From RGIG4079 sp045596365 (lineage in GTDB: Bacteria > Bacteroidota > Bacteroidia > Bacteroidales > Muribaculaceae): a stretch of 44,360 bases of DNA. Under the pieces are notes generated by a model, which was not told the origin of the DNA, did not search any database, and was given only the letters and a program-made list of their open reading frames with translations. Location: the NCBI GenBank assembly GCA_045596365.1, contig JAZOCE010000016.1, forward strand, positions 1 to 44,360, written 5' to 3'. The translations under genes and the position numbers were made by a program. Below, one piece after another: positions 1 to 9,253 of this stretch. Every line of letters starts with the position of its first letter. Position 1 is the stretch's first letter.

Positions 1-1
1 G

Positions 2-3000
2 GTTAGTGCAACAGATACATCCAAAGGGAGTCCGGGAGCTACAATGTTCATCTTGGGAGGCTATGAATATCTTGTCTATTCATCATCTACAACTCAAGTT
101 ACTATTAAAGTATATGATGGCACTAATCCAGCAAACACAACTGCTCTTGAAACATTTTCTCTAATACCATTTACTTCTGCCACAAATACAGGTTGGATGA
201 CTCATAGTATCAATGCAGTTGTTGCTGATGATAAAATGAGTGCTGATTTATATGTGTATGTTCCTAATCGCGGTGCTTTTAAACGTAAACTCACAGCGTT
301 AAAAACGTTAGCACAAGATCCGGTACAGAATCTTTCAGTTGAGATTGTTAAATCTCAAGATCAGTTGGGACGTCAAGATGCTGTATTAACATGGCAAGCT
401 CCTGCCAAAGGCGAGGTCGCAAGTTATACTATCTATAGCAGAGAAAATCCATGGTATTCTATGGATGGCAATGGCGTCGATTCTAATGGGGATGGTTATA
501 GCGATGCTCCTCTAAGACGTCAAGATACATGGAGTGCATGGACCTCAATAGGAACAACTACTGATTTGACCTATACTGATATTGATGTATGTATGTATGC
601 ATCGTCGATATCTCGCTCTTATCAATATAAGGTAGTCCCCAATTTTAAAGATGGTGGTATAGGGGCAGAATCTGATGTTCTTGAAATCACGCCCGAATTT
701 ATACCATTTGTTCCTGTTTGGGACACAACAATGGACCAAGATGATAAGAAATTTGGTATCGACCGTTATGACGGCTATTGCAAAGTGCAACTTTATTGGA
801 AATTCCCTCAAGTAAATAACTATAATTATTTCCCAAGTGGACAGAAGAATGTGTATGGCGTTAAACCCGATTATTATTCTGTTTTGCGCGATGGCAAGGT
901 GATTGTACCTTATACTACTACATATAACTATATTGACACAGATGTTAAGTCGGAGCATACTTATTCCTATCAGGTTGTATCTCACTATACCGATTTTCCA
1001 AATGATACTGCTGTATCAGCTCCTAATACTGTTTATATAGAAAAGCGCGACTGGGCAAAGGTGGGATATGAATTGACTGAAATTTACAACTATAAAATTG
1101 CTGCATCAGGCGATAGTGTTCATGTTCCCTCAAGCAGTTATTCTAATATGGCAAATTACGCGTATGCCTATTATAAGCAAGCTGTTTATCATGATGGATA
1201 TTGGTATGTGGCGCAAAATACCAATGCAGGAGAAACTAATGGAGGTATTATCAAAATCTCAGCAGCAGCTCCATGGGAAAATAAGACTGAAAATGTATTA
1301 ACTTCCGGAACTGTATTTTACCAACACAGCACTCACTATTCTACCAGTCCGGCATATAGAAATATCGGTATTGCAACCGACTATGAGGGTAACCTCTTTA
1401 TCCAAAGTGCTTCGTTGAATGCATCCGGAACGTCAAGAACTTCGGCTTATTATAATCGAATAGCTGAGGGCAAAGTGTTTATCAAAGGTGATAATGGTAG
1501 TTACACTACCTATACTGTTGATTTGTCAGGAATTGACTTTACGGAATATACTGAACATGATCCATCAAAATACTTGACTACAGCTGCAGGTCGTTGTGAT
1601 TTTTATACAATGGGAGGAAAGCTAAAGACCGATGGATATGCATATTTGTATCTTGCACCATCAGTATCTAAAGCCGCGTTTGTTGTTAAGTTAACCTATA
1701 CCGGATCGGCAGTAACTGCAACGTTAGTTAACAAGCTTCAAGATACCGAGGGGCGTCGTACATGGAACGGTGAACCATTCCTACAAAATAATGAGAATCT
1801 TATAATTCCTGTTAATTGTACAGGGCGTCAAGGAGAATTCTTGCATCTGATTCGTTCAAGTGCATTGAGTTTATGGTCTCGCAATGATAATAGTGAGTTA
1901 GCTACTCGCAAAACCAATGTTTATGACACTCAAGCACGCGTAAACACTCCAGGTGGCTGTACGCTTGAATTCAATGGAGAGTTGTTCCTAATTACCCCAA
2001 CTTCGCAATATTCTGTAAATAAGGGTAATTTCTATGTAGGTATGGCTGAACGCGGTGATGGAGATGCCCCTGCAGAAGCCAATTTCGGACATATTATCCC
2101 CGTTGTCCAATATCAACAAGATGATGCCGAAGATGGAGGCGGGACATCGAGTGGAACAGTATCTATCTTTGCTGAAGTGGGAGAAGATGATATAAATGGA
2201 GATGGGATTTTGAATGACTACGCATATATTTATCTATATTCTCCTTCTGGTCAACGTTTTGCAAAATATCGTTTGACTCCTTCTACAGGATTCCCTCCAT
2301 CACAAGTAACACTTGAAATCAATGCAAAATATGCCGAAGATTATGATGCCGCCAATCACAATCCGGGTGGTGATATCGTACAATTTGATGCAACAGCTTC
2401 GTGGGCTCAAGTTTCAGATTACGGAACAACAGAAGGAGGCAATATATTCTACAGCATTATGAGTTATACATTGCAACTTGTTGATGCAGCAGGAAATCCT
2501 ATCACAGAAACAGATACAAACGGCAACTTGCTATATCCGGCAATCGAATTTGACGTTGATGGAAACGGTGTACCAACTAAAGTTTATACCGTAACATATA
2601 ATGGAAATGTAAAAACTAAAACTGCTGTATCGGAAGACTCTGAGACTTTCAAAAATCTTTCATATACCACAAATGACGAAGGCATTGTAATCTATTCTTA
2701 TATATATACTAATGTAAAAAAAGAAGTGGACTACACTGCATTAGTTACCGTAAATTATATAGGTGTGGATGAATCAAACACCGGTGTTCAACAAAAGTCG
2801 ATGACTACCGAATGGGAAACTGCAAATACCTATCAGCCGGAGGAAGCAACAGGAACAGTATTGGTTGATGTCAAGGAAGACAATTGGAGCGACTGGGATG
2901 CCGACTATAAAGGAAATCCCGCTAATGGAGGCGCTAAGGATGATGATGACGCTTACTTTGACAGCTATCGCGTGTGCTTGAAATTGGCTAATCCTGACTT

Positions 3001-3673
3001 TGGTGCCGGTGTTGTATATCCAAGATCTTACTACACTATAGGCATCGACAAGGACCAAAATGGAACTATCGACCAAGAAATAACTGAGTTCAAATTGTTC
3101 TATGGTGAACAAAACACAGTAACAACATTGGCCGACGAGACCGATACTACTCCTATAGTGGATAAAGATGGATATGTCGCAATCACTGATGGTAAAATCT
3201 CAGGAGATTACAATTTCGATATTGAAACCGGTGGCAAGCCTCATGTTTATTGGGATATGCTTGACTATACTGCACCTGCATATTATGATGACGGCGTTAC
3301 CTACACCGAGAGTGATAATCCATCTACATGGAACTATATAGTTACAACAACCTATGCAGCCGGCAACGCCCGCATCAGTGAAGCTGTAACATCACCAATG
3401 GAGGCCGATAACGGTGGTATCACCACAGGTGTAGAGGTTATCAGCACACAAGCAGTGTTGAATGTTTATCCTATCCCTGCAACTATCTCAGTAACAATCA
3501 AGTGCAGCGAAGCAATTGAAAATATCGAGATTTACTCTGAGTCAGGTATGTTGGTAAGCAAGATGAGCGGCAATGGCGAACAAATAATGACCGTAAACAT
3601 AAGCGATCTTGCATCAGGTTATTACTTCATGCGTGTCAACAACCTTGCTCCGGTGAAGATTATCAAGAACTAA
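2..3673 (+). CDS. Very large secreted T9SS cargo protein, 5' end outside window
   Basis: The reading frame is open from base 2, so the ATG at 44 is internal and the true start lies left of the window. At least 1223 residues are visible. A fibronectin-III-like segment lies near bases 320-690 (core LTWQAP, later YQYKVVPNF), and a second one with YSVLRDGK follows. The middle is a long beta-rich part with WYVAQN-type motifs, which could be propeller-like. Three Asp/Asn/Gly calcium-loop-like motifs are present: DSNGDGYSD near 480, DINGDGILND near 2190 and DKDQNGTID near 3050. The last ~75 residues (LNVYPIPA ... YYFMRVNNLAPVKIIKN) match the layout of a T9SS type A C-terminal sorting domain, so the protein is probably exported and surface-attached or released. 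No catalytic motif was recognised; adhesin, sensor or glycan-binding roles are all possible. Confidence 0.85.
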   Translation, partial: VSATDTSKGSPGATMFILGGYEYLVYSSSTTQVTIKVYDGTNPANTTALETFSLIPFTSATNTGWMTHSINAVVADDKMSADLYVYVPNRGAFKRKLTALKTLAQDPVQNLSVEIVKSQDQLGRQDAVLTWQAPAKGEVASYTIYSRENPWYSMDGNGVDSNGDGYSDAPLRRQDTWSAWTSIGTTTDLTYTDIDVCMYASSISRSYQYKVVPNFKDGGIGAESDVLEITPEFIPFVPVWDTTMDQDDKKFGIDRYDGYCKVQLYWKFPQVNNYNYFPSGQKNVYGVKPDYYSVLRDGKVIVPYTTTYNYIDTDVKSEHTYSYQVVSHYTDFPNDTAVSAPNTVYIEKRDWAKVGYELTEIYNYKIAASGDSVHVPSSSYSNMANYAYAYYKQAVYHDGYWYVAQNTNAGETNGGIIKISAAAPWENKTENVLTSGTVFYQHSTHYSTSPAYRNIGIATDYEGNLFIQSASLNASGTSRTSAYYNRIAEGKVFIKGDNGSYTTYTVDLSGIDFTEYTEHDPSKYLTTAAGRCDFYTMGGKLKTDGYAYLYLAPSVSKAAFVVKLTYTGSAVTATLVNKLQDTEGRRTWNGEPFLQNNENLIIPVNCTGRQGEFLHLIRSSALSLWSRNDNSELATRKTNVYDTQARVNTPGGCTLEFNGELFLITPTSQYSVNKGNFYVGMAERGDGDAPAEANFGHIIPVVQYQQDDAEDGGGTSSGTVSIFAEVGEDDINGDGILNDYAYIYLYSPSGQRFAKYRLTPSTGFPPSQVTLEINAKYAEDYDAANHNPGGDIVQFDATASWAQVSDYGTTEGGNIFYSIMSYTLQLVDAAGNPITETDTNGNLLYPAIEFDVDGNGVPTKVYTVTYNGNVKTKTAVSEDSETFKNLSYTTNDEGIVIYSYIYTNVKKEVDYTALVTVNYIGVDESNTGVQQKSMTTEWETANTYQPEEATGTVLVDVKEDNWSDWDADYKGNPANGGAKDDDDAYFDSYRVCLKLANPDFGAGVVYPRSYYTIGIDKDQNGTIDQEITEFKLFYGEQNTVTTLADETDTTPIVDKDGYVAITDGKISGDYNFDIETGGKPHVYWDMLDYTAPAYYDDGVTYTESDNPSTWNYIVTTTYAAGNARISEAVTSPMEADNGGITTGVEVISTQAVLNVYPIPATISVTIKCSEAIENIEIYSESGMLVSKMSGNGEQIMTVNISDLASGYYFMRVNNLAPVKIIKN

Positions 3674-3712
3674 GACTCTGAAAATAGATTATTTGATATT
3701 GTATTAATGTGG

Positions 3713-3746
3713 AAGCCGTTGTGTGTGATGCGCAACGGCTTTTTTA
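3713..3746 (+). terminator. Rho-independent terminator after the T9SS cargo gene
   Basis: AGCCGTTG (3714-3721) pairs with CAACGGCT (3733-3740) around an 11-nt loop and runs directly into six T residues. It lies 40 bases after the stop codon. Confidence 0.85.
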
Positions 3747-3821
3747 TTCGCTTGAAAATTGAAAACGCAGTATTTTATGGTTGATTTTTATAGGAAAACG
3801 CACCTGGCATTAAAAAAACGC

Positions 3822-3829
3822 TATATTTG
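3822..3829 (+). promoter_or_regulatory. Bacteroidota -7 promoter element for the ATPase gene
   Basis: TATATTTG matches TAnnTTTG and lies 21 bases before the ATG at 3851. No convincing TTTG -33 box is seen 19-21 bases upstream, so this is a partial match. Confidence 0.5.
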
Positions 3830-3850
3830 CATCATTAAACAGATTATAAT

Positions 3851-5209
3851 ATGCTATATAGGAAAATCACAAAATGTATAGAAGAATATCTTTTATCAGA
3901 TTCTAACAGAATGTTGCTAATTGACGGAGCTAGCCAAATAGGTAAATCATATATTATTCGTTGGGTGGGAAAAAGCATGTTCTCTAACTATATTGAAATT
4001 AATATGGAAGAGGATAAATTGGGCGACAGATTATTTGCAGAAGCCAAAACGACAAAGGACTTTTATATGGCCTTAAGTATTGTAGCCGGAGATAGGATGA
4101 AAGAAAAGGAAAATACACTTGTATTCATTGATGAAATACAAGCTTATGATCATCTGCTAACTCTGGTGAAATTTTTGATGAATGAAAAAAAATTCACCTA
4201 TATTGCAAGTGGTTCCTTGCTCGGGGTTACATTAAAGAATACTCAATCAGTACCAGTAGGAAGTTTGGATGTGAGACATATGTATCCAATGGATTTTGAA
4301 GAGTTTCTCTATGCTAATGGTGTGGGGTTTATTGCTGTCGATGCCATGAGAGAGAGTTTTAATAATCAACAATCGTTGTCTGATACGATGCACAATAAAA
4401 TAATGGATCTTTTCAAAAAATATCTATTAGTGGGAGGTTTGCCAAAGGCAGTTGAGATATTTGTTGAAAGTCGTAATGTTATGGGATTCAGGTCAATACA
4501 GAAAGAAGCCTATGATTTATATGGAATTGATGCTTCTAAATATGAAGAAGCTCATAATAAAAAATTGAAGATTCGTAGAATATTTGATATGATACCATCC
4601 AACCTTGAGAATAAGAAGAAGAGGGTTGTAATAAAAGATATAGAGAATAAGAGTTGGAAAAGGTCTAATGATTATTTGGATGAATTTGATTATCTTATTT
4701 CAGCAGGAATCGCTTTAGGCGTAAAGGCAATAAGTACGCCAACATATCCATTGGTAGAAAATAGTGGTAAAAACTTGCTGAAATTATATATTAATGATGT
4801 TGGAATTTTATCGAGTATATATTATCGTAATAATATTAAAGCCATAATGTCAGATATTAGAGGAATACATCTTGGCTCTGTTTATGAAACTGTTGTTGCT
4901 CAAGAGTTAAAGGCTCATGGCTATGAGTTATATTATTACGATAATAAGAAGAATGGAGAAGTTGACTATTTGATTGAAGATGTAGATAATTTGACAAATA
5001 TTCCTATTGAGGTTAAATCAGGGAAAGATTATACTATTCATAGTGCATTGGATAAATTTATATCTAATGATGAATATAACATCAAAAAGGCCTATGTTTT
5101 GTCTAATGAACAAAAGATTTATACTAAGGATGGGATTACATATCTTCCTATTTACTATGTTATGTTTTTACAAAATGTATCTAATGTTGTAGACCAATTT
5201 TTAGAATAA
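3851..5209 (+). CDS. AAA_14 / DUF4143 family ATPase
   Basis: This 452-residue protein has the two-part layout of the widespread AAA_14 plus DUF4143 family. An N-terminal P-loop domain has Walker A GASQIGKS at residues 26-33 and Walker B LVFIDE at 90-95, followed by the family's typical ASGSLLG sensor-like stretch and the PMDFEEFLYANG motif. The C-terminal part (GSVYETVVAQEL ... GEVDYLIE ... IPIEVKSGK) looks like the PD-(D/E)xK nuclease-like fold common in DUF4143. Family members are often called ATPases of unknown function, frequently variable between strains; the cellular role is not established. Walker A differs mildly from the usual GARQVGKT but keeps Gly-Lys-Ser, so ATP binding is likely. 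It stands alone between a terminator and a gene remnant, is more AT-rich than the core genes, and is probably an accessory gene. Confidence 0.85.
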   Translation: MLYRKITKCIEEYLLSDSNRMLLIDGASQIGKSYIIRWVGKSMFSNYIEINMEEDKLGDRLFAEAKTTKDFYMALSIVAGDRMKEKENTLVFIDEIQAYDHLLTLVKFLMNEKKFTYIASGSLLGVTLKNTQSVPVGSLDVRHMYPMDFEEFLYANGVGFIAVDAMRESFNNQQSLSDTMHNKIMDLFKKYLLVGGLPKAVEIFVESRNVMGFRSIQKEAYDLYGIDASKYEEAHNKKLKIRRIFDMIPSNLENKKKRVVIKDIENKSWKRSNDYLDEFDYLISAGIALGVKAISTPTYPLVENSGKNLLKLYINDVGILSSIYYRNNIKAIMSDIRGIHLGSVYETVVAQELKAHGYELYYYDNKKNGEVDYLIEDVDNLTNIPIEVKSGKDYTIHSALDKFISNDEYNIKKAYVLSNEQKIYTKDGITYLPIYYVMFLQNVSNVVDQFLE

Positions 5210-5279
5210 AAATTAAAAATAACTGCTTGAAATTTGCGGGAAATCGGGTAAAGTATTATTTTATGTTGATAATTAGTAA

Positions 5280-5478
5280 TTTAGCGTTGTGGATAACTAT
5301 AATAGCGACATATCTCAAATTCATAATGATGGTAATGCGTTTGCTTCGCAACGTTTTACCGACATTAAACCTTTGCAAGAGTCTTGTTCAAAATGGAGGC
5401 GCTCCATGTGCCTATACTGCAGGAGCAAAAACCGGATTGACTATTCTTGAAATCTTATCCCCTGATACTACGAAATAG
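5280..5478 (+). pseudogene. Probable decayed 3' gene fragment with a frameshift
   Basis: The 360-base gap between the ATPase and pckA is not empty. From 5280 one frame reads like protein (VVDNYNSDISQIHNDG, then FASQRFTDIKPLQE). From about 5370 the sense passes to another frame (LVQNGGAPCAYTAG ... GLTILEILSPDTTK), ending at a TAG at 5478. Joined, they read like a continuous protein C-terminus with a shift near 5365-5395. No start codon or promoter fits. I do not recognise the family. The alternative is chance open frames in a non-coding spacer. Confidence 0.35.
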
Positions 5479-5512
5479 ACCAAAGATAATTGATATTGTA
5501 GTTATTGATACG

Positions 5513-5545
5513 AAAAAAGGTGTGTCTTGTGGACACACCTTTTTC
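5513..5545. terminator. Bidirectional terminator downstream of pckA
   Basis: AGGTGTGTC (5518-5526) pairs with GACACACCT (5532-5540) around TTGTG. An A-run precedes it and a T-run follows it, so it can act in both directions. It lies 25 bases beyond the pckA stop codon. Confidence 0.85.
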
Positions 5546-5569
5546 ATTATAAAGAGTTGTTATGCTCGA

Positions 5570-7174
5570 TTAGAGTTGAGGACCTGCAGCAACAAGTGCT
5601 TTACCAGCTTCGTTTCCTTCAAATTTCTTGAAGTTTTTGATGAAGCGTTCAGCAAGGTCTTGAGCTTTAGTGTTCCAGTCTTCAACGTTAGCGTAAGTGT
5701 CGCGAGGATCAAGGATCTTAGGATCTACGCCAGGAAGTTCTGTTGGTACTTCAAAGTCAAACAAAGGAATTTTCTTAGTAGGAGCGTTGTTGATTGAGCC
5801 ATCAAGGATAGCGTCGATGATACCACGTGTATCTTTGATAGAGATACGTTTGCCTGTACCGTTCCATCCTGTGTTCACCAAGTATGCTTTAGCTCCGTTA
5901 GCTTCCATTTTCTTAACAAGTTCTTCGCCGTATTTTGTTGGGTGAAGTGAAAGGAATGCAGCACCGAAACAAGCAGAGAATGTTGGAGTTGGTTCAGTGA
6001 TACCACGTTCAGTACCAGCCAATTTAGCAGTGAAACCTGAAAGGAAGTAATATTTAGCTTGTTCAGGAGTCAAGATAGAAACCGGAGGAAGTACACCGAA
6101 TGCGTCAGCTGAAAGGAAGATTACTTGTTTAGCTGCCGGACCTTTAGAAACTGGTTTAACGATGTTTTCGATGTGGTCGATTGGGTAGCTTACGCGAGTA
6201 TTTTCAGTTACGCTCTTATCAGCGAAATCGATTTTGCCATTAGCGTCAACAGTAACGTTTTCAAGAAGTGCGTTACGACGGATAGCGTTGTAGATATCTG
6301 GCTCGCTTTCTTTGTCAAGGTTGATAACTTTAGCGTAGCAACCACCTTCGTAGTTGAATACACCTTCGTCGTCCCAACCATGTTCGTCATCACCGATGAG
6401 TTTACGTTTTGGGTCAGTTGAAAGAGTAGTTTTACCTGTTCCAGAAAGACCGAAGAAGATAGCTGTGCTCTTTTCTTCCATGTCAGTGTTAGCTGAACAG
6501 TGCATTGAAGCGATGCCTTCAAGTGGTTTGAAGTAGTTCATCATTGAGAAAAGACCTTTCTTCATTTCACCACCATACCAAGTGTTGATGATAACTTGTT
6601 CTTTAGTAGTGAGGTTGAATACTACTGCTGTTTCAGAGTTAAGACCGAGTTCTTTGTAGTTTTCAACTTTAGCTTTAGAAGCGTTGTAAACAACGAAGTC
6701 AGGTTCAAAATCTTTAAGTTGTTCTTCAGTAGGACGGATGAACATGTTTTTAACGAAGTGAGCTTGCCAAGCAACTTCAACGATGAAGCGCACTTTCAAG
6801 CAAGTAGCCATGTTAGCACCGCAGAAACCATCAACGATGTAAAGTTTTTTGTTAGAAAGTTCTTTAACCGCGATTTCTTTAAGAGTATTCCAAGTTTCTG
6901 TAGTTACAGGCTTGTTGTCGTTTTTATATTCTTCAGAAGTCCACCATACAGTGTTTTCGCTTGTAGCGTCTTTAACGATATATTTATCTTTAGGAGAACG
7001 ACCAGTGTAGATACCGGTCATAACGTTTACTGTGTCAAGTTCAGTAGCTTGACCTTTTTCATAACCTTCAAGACAGGGACAAGTTTCATCTTTGTAAAGT
7101 TGTTCGTAAGAAGGGTTGTAAACAACTTCAGTTGTACCTGTGATACCGTACTTAGTTAAGTCGATTTTGCTCAT
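5570..7174 (-). CDS. pckA: Phosphoenolpyruvate carboxykinase (ATP)
   Basis: PckA interconverts oxaloacetate + ATP with phosphoenolpyruvate + CO2 + ADP in the cytosol. In anaerobic Bacteroidota it usually runs in the CO2-fixing direction on the way to succinate. The 534-residue length is normal for the ATP-dependent family. Visible motifs are YTGRSPKDKYIV near residues 56-67 (substrate-binding Arg), the kinase-1a P-loop GLSGTGKTT at 242-250, and GDDEHGW at 261-267 (metal and nucleotide binding). The strand composition is strongly codon-biased, consistent with high expression. It is a single-gene unit with its own promoter (7248-7279) and terminator. No other gene product fits these motifs. Confidence 0.98.
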   Translation of the reverse strand: MSKIDLTKYGITGTTEVVYNPSYEQLYKDETCPCLEGYEKGQATELDTVNVMTGIYTGRSPKDKYIVKDATSENTVWWTSEEYKNDNKPVTTETWNTLKEIAVKELSNKKLYIVDGFCGANMATCLKVRFIVEVAWQAHFVKNMFIRPTEEQLKDFEPDFVVYNASKAKVENYKELGLNSETAVVFNLTTKEQVIINTWYGGEMKKGLFSMMNYFKPLEGIASMHCSANTDMEEKSTAIFFGLSGTGKTTLSTDPKRKLIGDDEHGWDDEGVFNYEGGCYAKVINLDKESEPDIYNAIRRNALLENVTVDANGKIDFADKSVTENTRVSYPIDHIENIVKPVSKGPAAKQVIFLSADAFGVLPPVSILTPEQAKYYFLSGFTAKLAGTERGITEPTPTFSACFGAAFLSLHPTKYGEELVKKMEANGAKAYLVNTGWNGTGKRISIKDTRGIIDAILDGSINNAPTKKIPLFDFEVPTELPGVDPKILDPRDTYANVEDWNTKAQDLAERFIKNFKKFEGNEAGKALVAAGPQL

Positions 7175-7247
7175 TTTTAATGACTTTAATTTATTGTTGA
7201 TAAATAATTTGTATGCGATTAATTAAAACATCCTTGTTTACCGACTA

Positions 7248-7279
7248 CAAAGGTAGTAACTTTTTTGAAATACGACAAA
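7248..7279 (-). promoter_or_regulatory. pckA promoter
   Basis: On the minus strand, TTTG (7276-7279) and TACCTTTG (7248-7255) are 20 bases apart, a full match to the Bacteroidota consensus. The 5' untranslated region would be about 65-70 bases, with no clear structure. Confidence 0.75.
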
Positions 7280-7379
7280 TTATTAAGGAAATTTTTCCGT
7301 ATTGCGAAGGATTTTATTGAACGGATTTTTCCCGGCGCATAAAACCCTATTTTTATAACAACTCGCAATGCTAAATTGT

Positions 7380-8402
7380 TTAGTCTTTGCGGAAGATGTA
7401 GAGGGGGGAGGCATCGTAGCGGGGTAGAGCAATGAGTTGGATGTCGGCATTTCGTGAGTCGATACTGCCTGTGCCATCGCCTACGACGGCTCCTTTAGCT
7501 CTCAGGGCTATGCTTACCTCGCGTGTGGCAATGTCGGGGGTGTTGTTATCGTTACTCAAGTGGCAAAGGAACACGTATTTGAGCTTTGGTGTATAGCAGT
7601 CAGCGATGAATTGAGCGGCTACGGTGTTGTCGAGGTGTCCGTTGTCGGCAATGATGCGTGCTTTAAGATATTCGGGATAGCTACCGCTAGTGAGCATTTC
7701 TTTGTCATAGTTGCTCTCAATCATGATATAGTCGGCTTGACGCATGTAGAAATCAACTCGAGGTGAAATGCATCCAAGATCGGTGGCTATTGCAAATTTA
7801 TGATTACCATATTCAATAAAAAATCCCATGTTGTCGCTACCATCATGCATCACGTCAAAGGCTGTGATCGAGAAGTTGTCGATATTAAATGCAATCTCTT
7901 TGTAGATGGGTTTGTGATAATTTTTAATGAAACGAGAGACGTTGTGGCGGCGCAATATCCCATTTAGTACTCTTGATGTACAGTATAGTGAGATGTGTCG
8001 GTATTTTTTTAGTATGGCATAGGCATAACGTATGTGGTCGCCATGGTCGTGAGTGAGACATATCCCTTTAACTGCTTCGATGGGGATATTGTTGGTTCTC
8101 AAGCCGTCCAATACTTTCTTCATATCAACGCCGGCATCAATAAGAAACCCCGACCTATAAGTCCCGATGTATGAGCAATTACCGCTACTGCCACTCCCGA
8201 GACTAAAGAATAGCATTTTCTCTACTTCTTGTTGCTGTTTAATTGGCTCGTTGATTGCTGATTGCTCTTCTGCTTTTAGTTTTTCGGCATGGCTCGCAAT
8301 ATCAGGGAAGATAGGTAGTTTCTCCTTTGGTAGTTCGACTTCAAAATCGTCAAACAGGCCGGGAAAGCTATCATGTGTTGGTTGTTTTGTTTTGCGTGCC
8401 AT
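7380..8402 (-). CDS. Metallo-beta-lactamase-fold hydrolase, WalJ/YycJ-like
   Basis: This 340-residue cytosolic protein has the metallo-beta-lactamase fold. The metal motif THDHGDH is at 117-123, the domain opens with SLGSGSSGNCSYIG near 67-80, and the strands FLIDAG and ATDLG are typical of the family. The YycJ/WalJ group carries the same SGSSGN opening and has been linked in Firmicutes to cell-wall/division coordination or nuclease-like activity; the role here is not known. Residues 1-62 form a charged, low-complexity extension before the domain. Met63 (codon near 8214-8216) would give a family-typical start, but the ATG at 8402 sits only 5 bases after the upstream methylase stop, which favours the longer form. 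It is the second gene of a two-gene operon. Confidence 0.85.
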   Translation of the reverse strand: MARKTKQPTHDSFPGLFDDFEVELPKEKLPIFPDIASHAEKLKAEEQSAINEPIKQQQEVEKMLFFSLGSGSSGNCSYIGTYRSGFLIDAGVDMKKVLDGLRTNNIPIEAVKGICLTHDHGDHIRYAYAILKKYRHISLYCTSRVLNGILRRHNVSRFIKNYHKPIYKEIAFNIDNFSITAFDVMHDGSDNMGFFIEYGNHKFAIATDLGCISPRVDFYMRQADYIMIESNYDKEMLTSGSYPEYLKARIIADNGHLDNTVAAQFIADCYTPKLKYVFLCHLSNDNNTPDIATREVSIALRAKGAVVGDGTGSIDSRNADIQLIALPRYDASPLYIFRKD

Positions 8403-8407
8403 GGGAA

Positions 8408-9121
8408 TTATTTATATAAAAGAAATATTGTTGGGATTTTGTCGTAGTTGTATTGGGTCTTTGCCCATTTTGATAGGGGGAGAGTTATTATAGATTGTTT
8501 CTCTCCTGTGATGTCGCTCGCAATGCACAATTTGATATTGCCTGGAAGAGATTTGCATAGTTCGGCAATGAGACGATTGTTGCGGTAGGGTGTCTCAATG
8601 AAAATCTGAGTCTGATGCTCACGCATTATGCGGCGTTCAAGTTCTTTAAACTTAGTTGTGCGGGCTGATTGGTCAATGGGAAGGTAGCCGTTAAATGCAA
8701 AACTTTGTCCGTTAAATCCCGATGCCATCAATGAAAGAAGGATGCTTGACGGACCAATGAGTGGAGCTACCTGATATCCTCGTTGTTGTGCAATAGCAAC
8801 GATGTCGGCTCCCGGATCGGCAATTGCAGGGCAACCGGCTTCTGAGATTATGCCCATGTTGTGCCCTTGTTCAAGGGGGACGAGCATGGATGGCACTTCG
8901 GCATAGTCGGTGTGTTCATTGAGGGTAAAGAAGGTTAACTCGTCAATGTTTATTGCTTTGTCGCATTGCTTGAGAAATCGTCGAGCGGAGCGTATGTTCT
9001 CAACAATGAAATACTTTACTGATTTAATCAAATCAATATTGTATTGAGGGAGAACATTATTAATCGTTCCTTCGCTCAATGGGACAGGGAAAAGATATAA
9101 AGTAGCTATTTTCTGTGCCAT
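8408..9121 (-). CDS. SAM-dependent tetrapyrrole-methylase-fold methyltransferase, RsmI-like
   Basis: The 237-residue protein carries the conserved blocks of the RsmI/tetrapyrrole methylase superfamily: TLYLFPVPLSEG at the N-terminus, ISEAGCPAIADPG (compare ISDAGTPLISDPG in RsmI), LIGPSS, and FNGYLP. RsmI 2'-O-methylates C1402 of 16S rRNA. This protein is about 50 residues shorter than RsmI and differs in several motif positions, so it may be a Bacteroidota-specific paralogue with another substrate rather than RsmI itself. It is the first gene of an operon with the metallo-hydrolase 5 bases downstream. Domain call confident, exact substrate unknown. Confidence 0.85.
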   Translation of the reverse strand: MAQKIATLYLFPVPLSEGTINNVLPQYNIDLIKSVKYFIVENIRSARRFLKQCDKAINIDELTFFTLNEHTDYAEVPSMLVPLEQGHNMGIISEAGCPAIADPGADIVAIAQQRGYQVAPLIGPSSILLSLMASGFNGQSFAFNGYLPIDQSARTTKFKELERRIMREHQTQIFIETPYRNNRLIAELCKSLPGNIKLCIASDITGEKQSIITLPLSKWAKTQYNYDKIPTIFLLYK

Positions 9122-9140
9122 GATAACAATTTCTCGGTTA

Positions 9141-9169
9141 CAAAGTTAACCAATTATAGTGAGGAGCAA
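9141..9169 (-). promoter_or_regulatory. Promoter of the methylase/metallo-hydrolase operon
   Basis: Minus strand TAACTTTG at 9141-9148, with a CTTG-type -33 box (9166-9169) about 18 bases upstream, slightly tighter than the usual spacing. It is 20 bases before the ATG. Confidence 0.55.
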
Positions 9170-9183
9170 GTATTAATAAATGT

Positions 9184-9231
9184 AAAAAACTAAGCAGGAG
9201 CAAGTCATTAGAAACTTGCTCCTGCTTTTTG
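9184..9231. terminator. Strong hairpin terminator downstream of the ppiD-like gene
   Basis: AGCAGGAGCAAGT (9193-9205) pairs perfectly over 13 bp with ACTTGCTCCTGCT (9214-9226). An A-run (9184-9189) lies on the left and T-run on the right. It ends the minus-strand foldase gene and could also stop plus-strand transcription. Confidence 0.9.
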
Positions 9232-9253
9232 GTTGTCAATGAAGCTATATTGC

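Noticed and set aside
545..985. Minus-strand frame of 146 residues inside the T9SS cargo gene
   Set aside because: The opposite strand has clear domain structure (fibronectin-like and sorting domains); this frame has none.
5447..5797. Plus-strand frame reading through the terminator and into pckA
   Set aside because: It crosses a perfect terminator hairpin and lies mostly antisense to pckA; it has no protein-like motifs.
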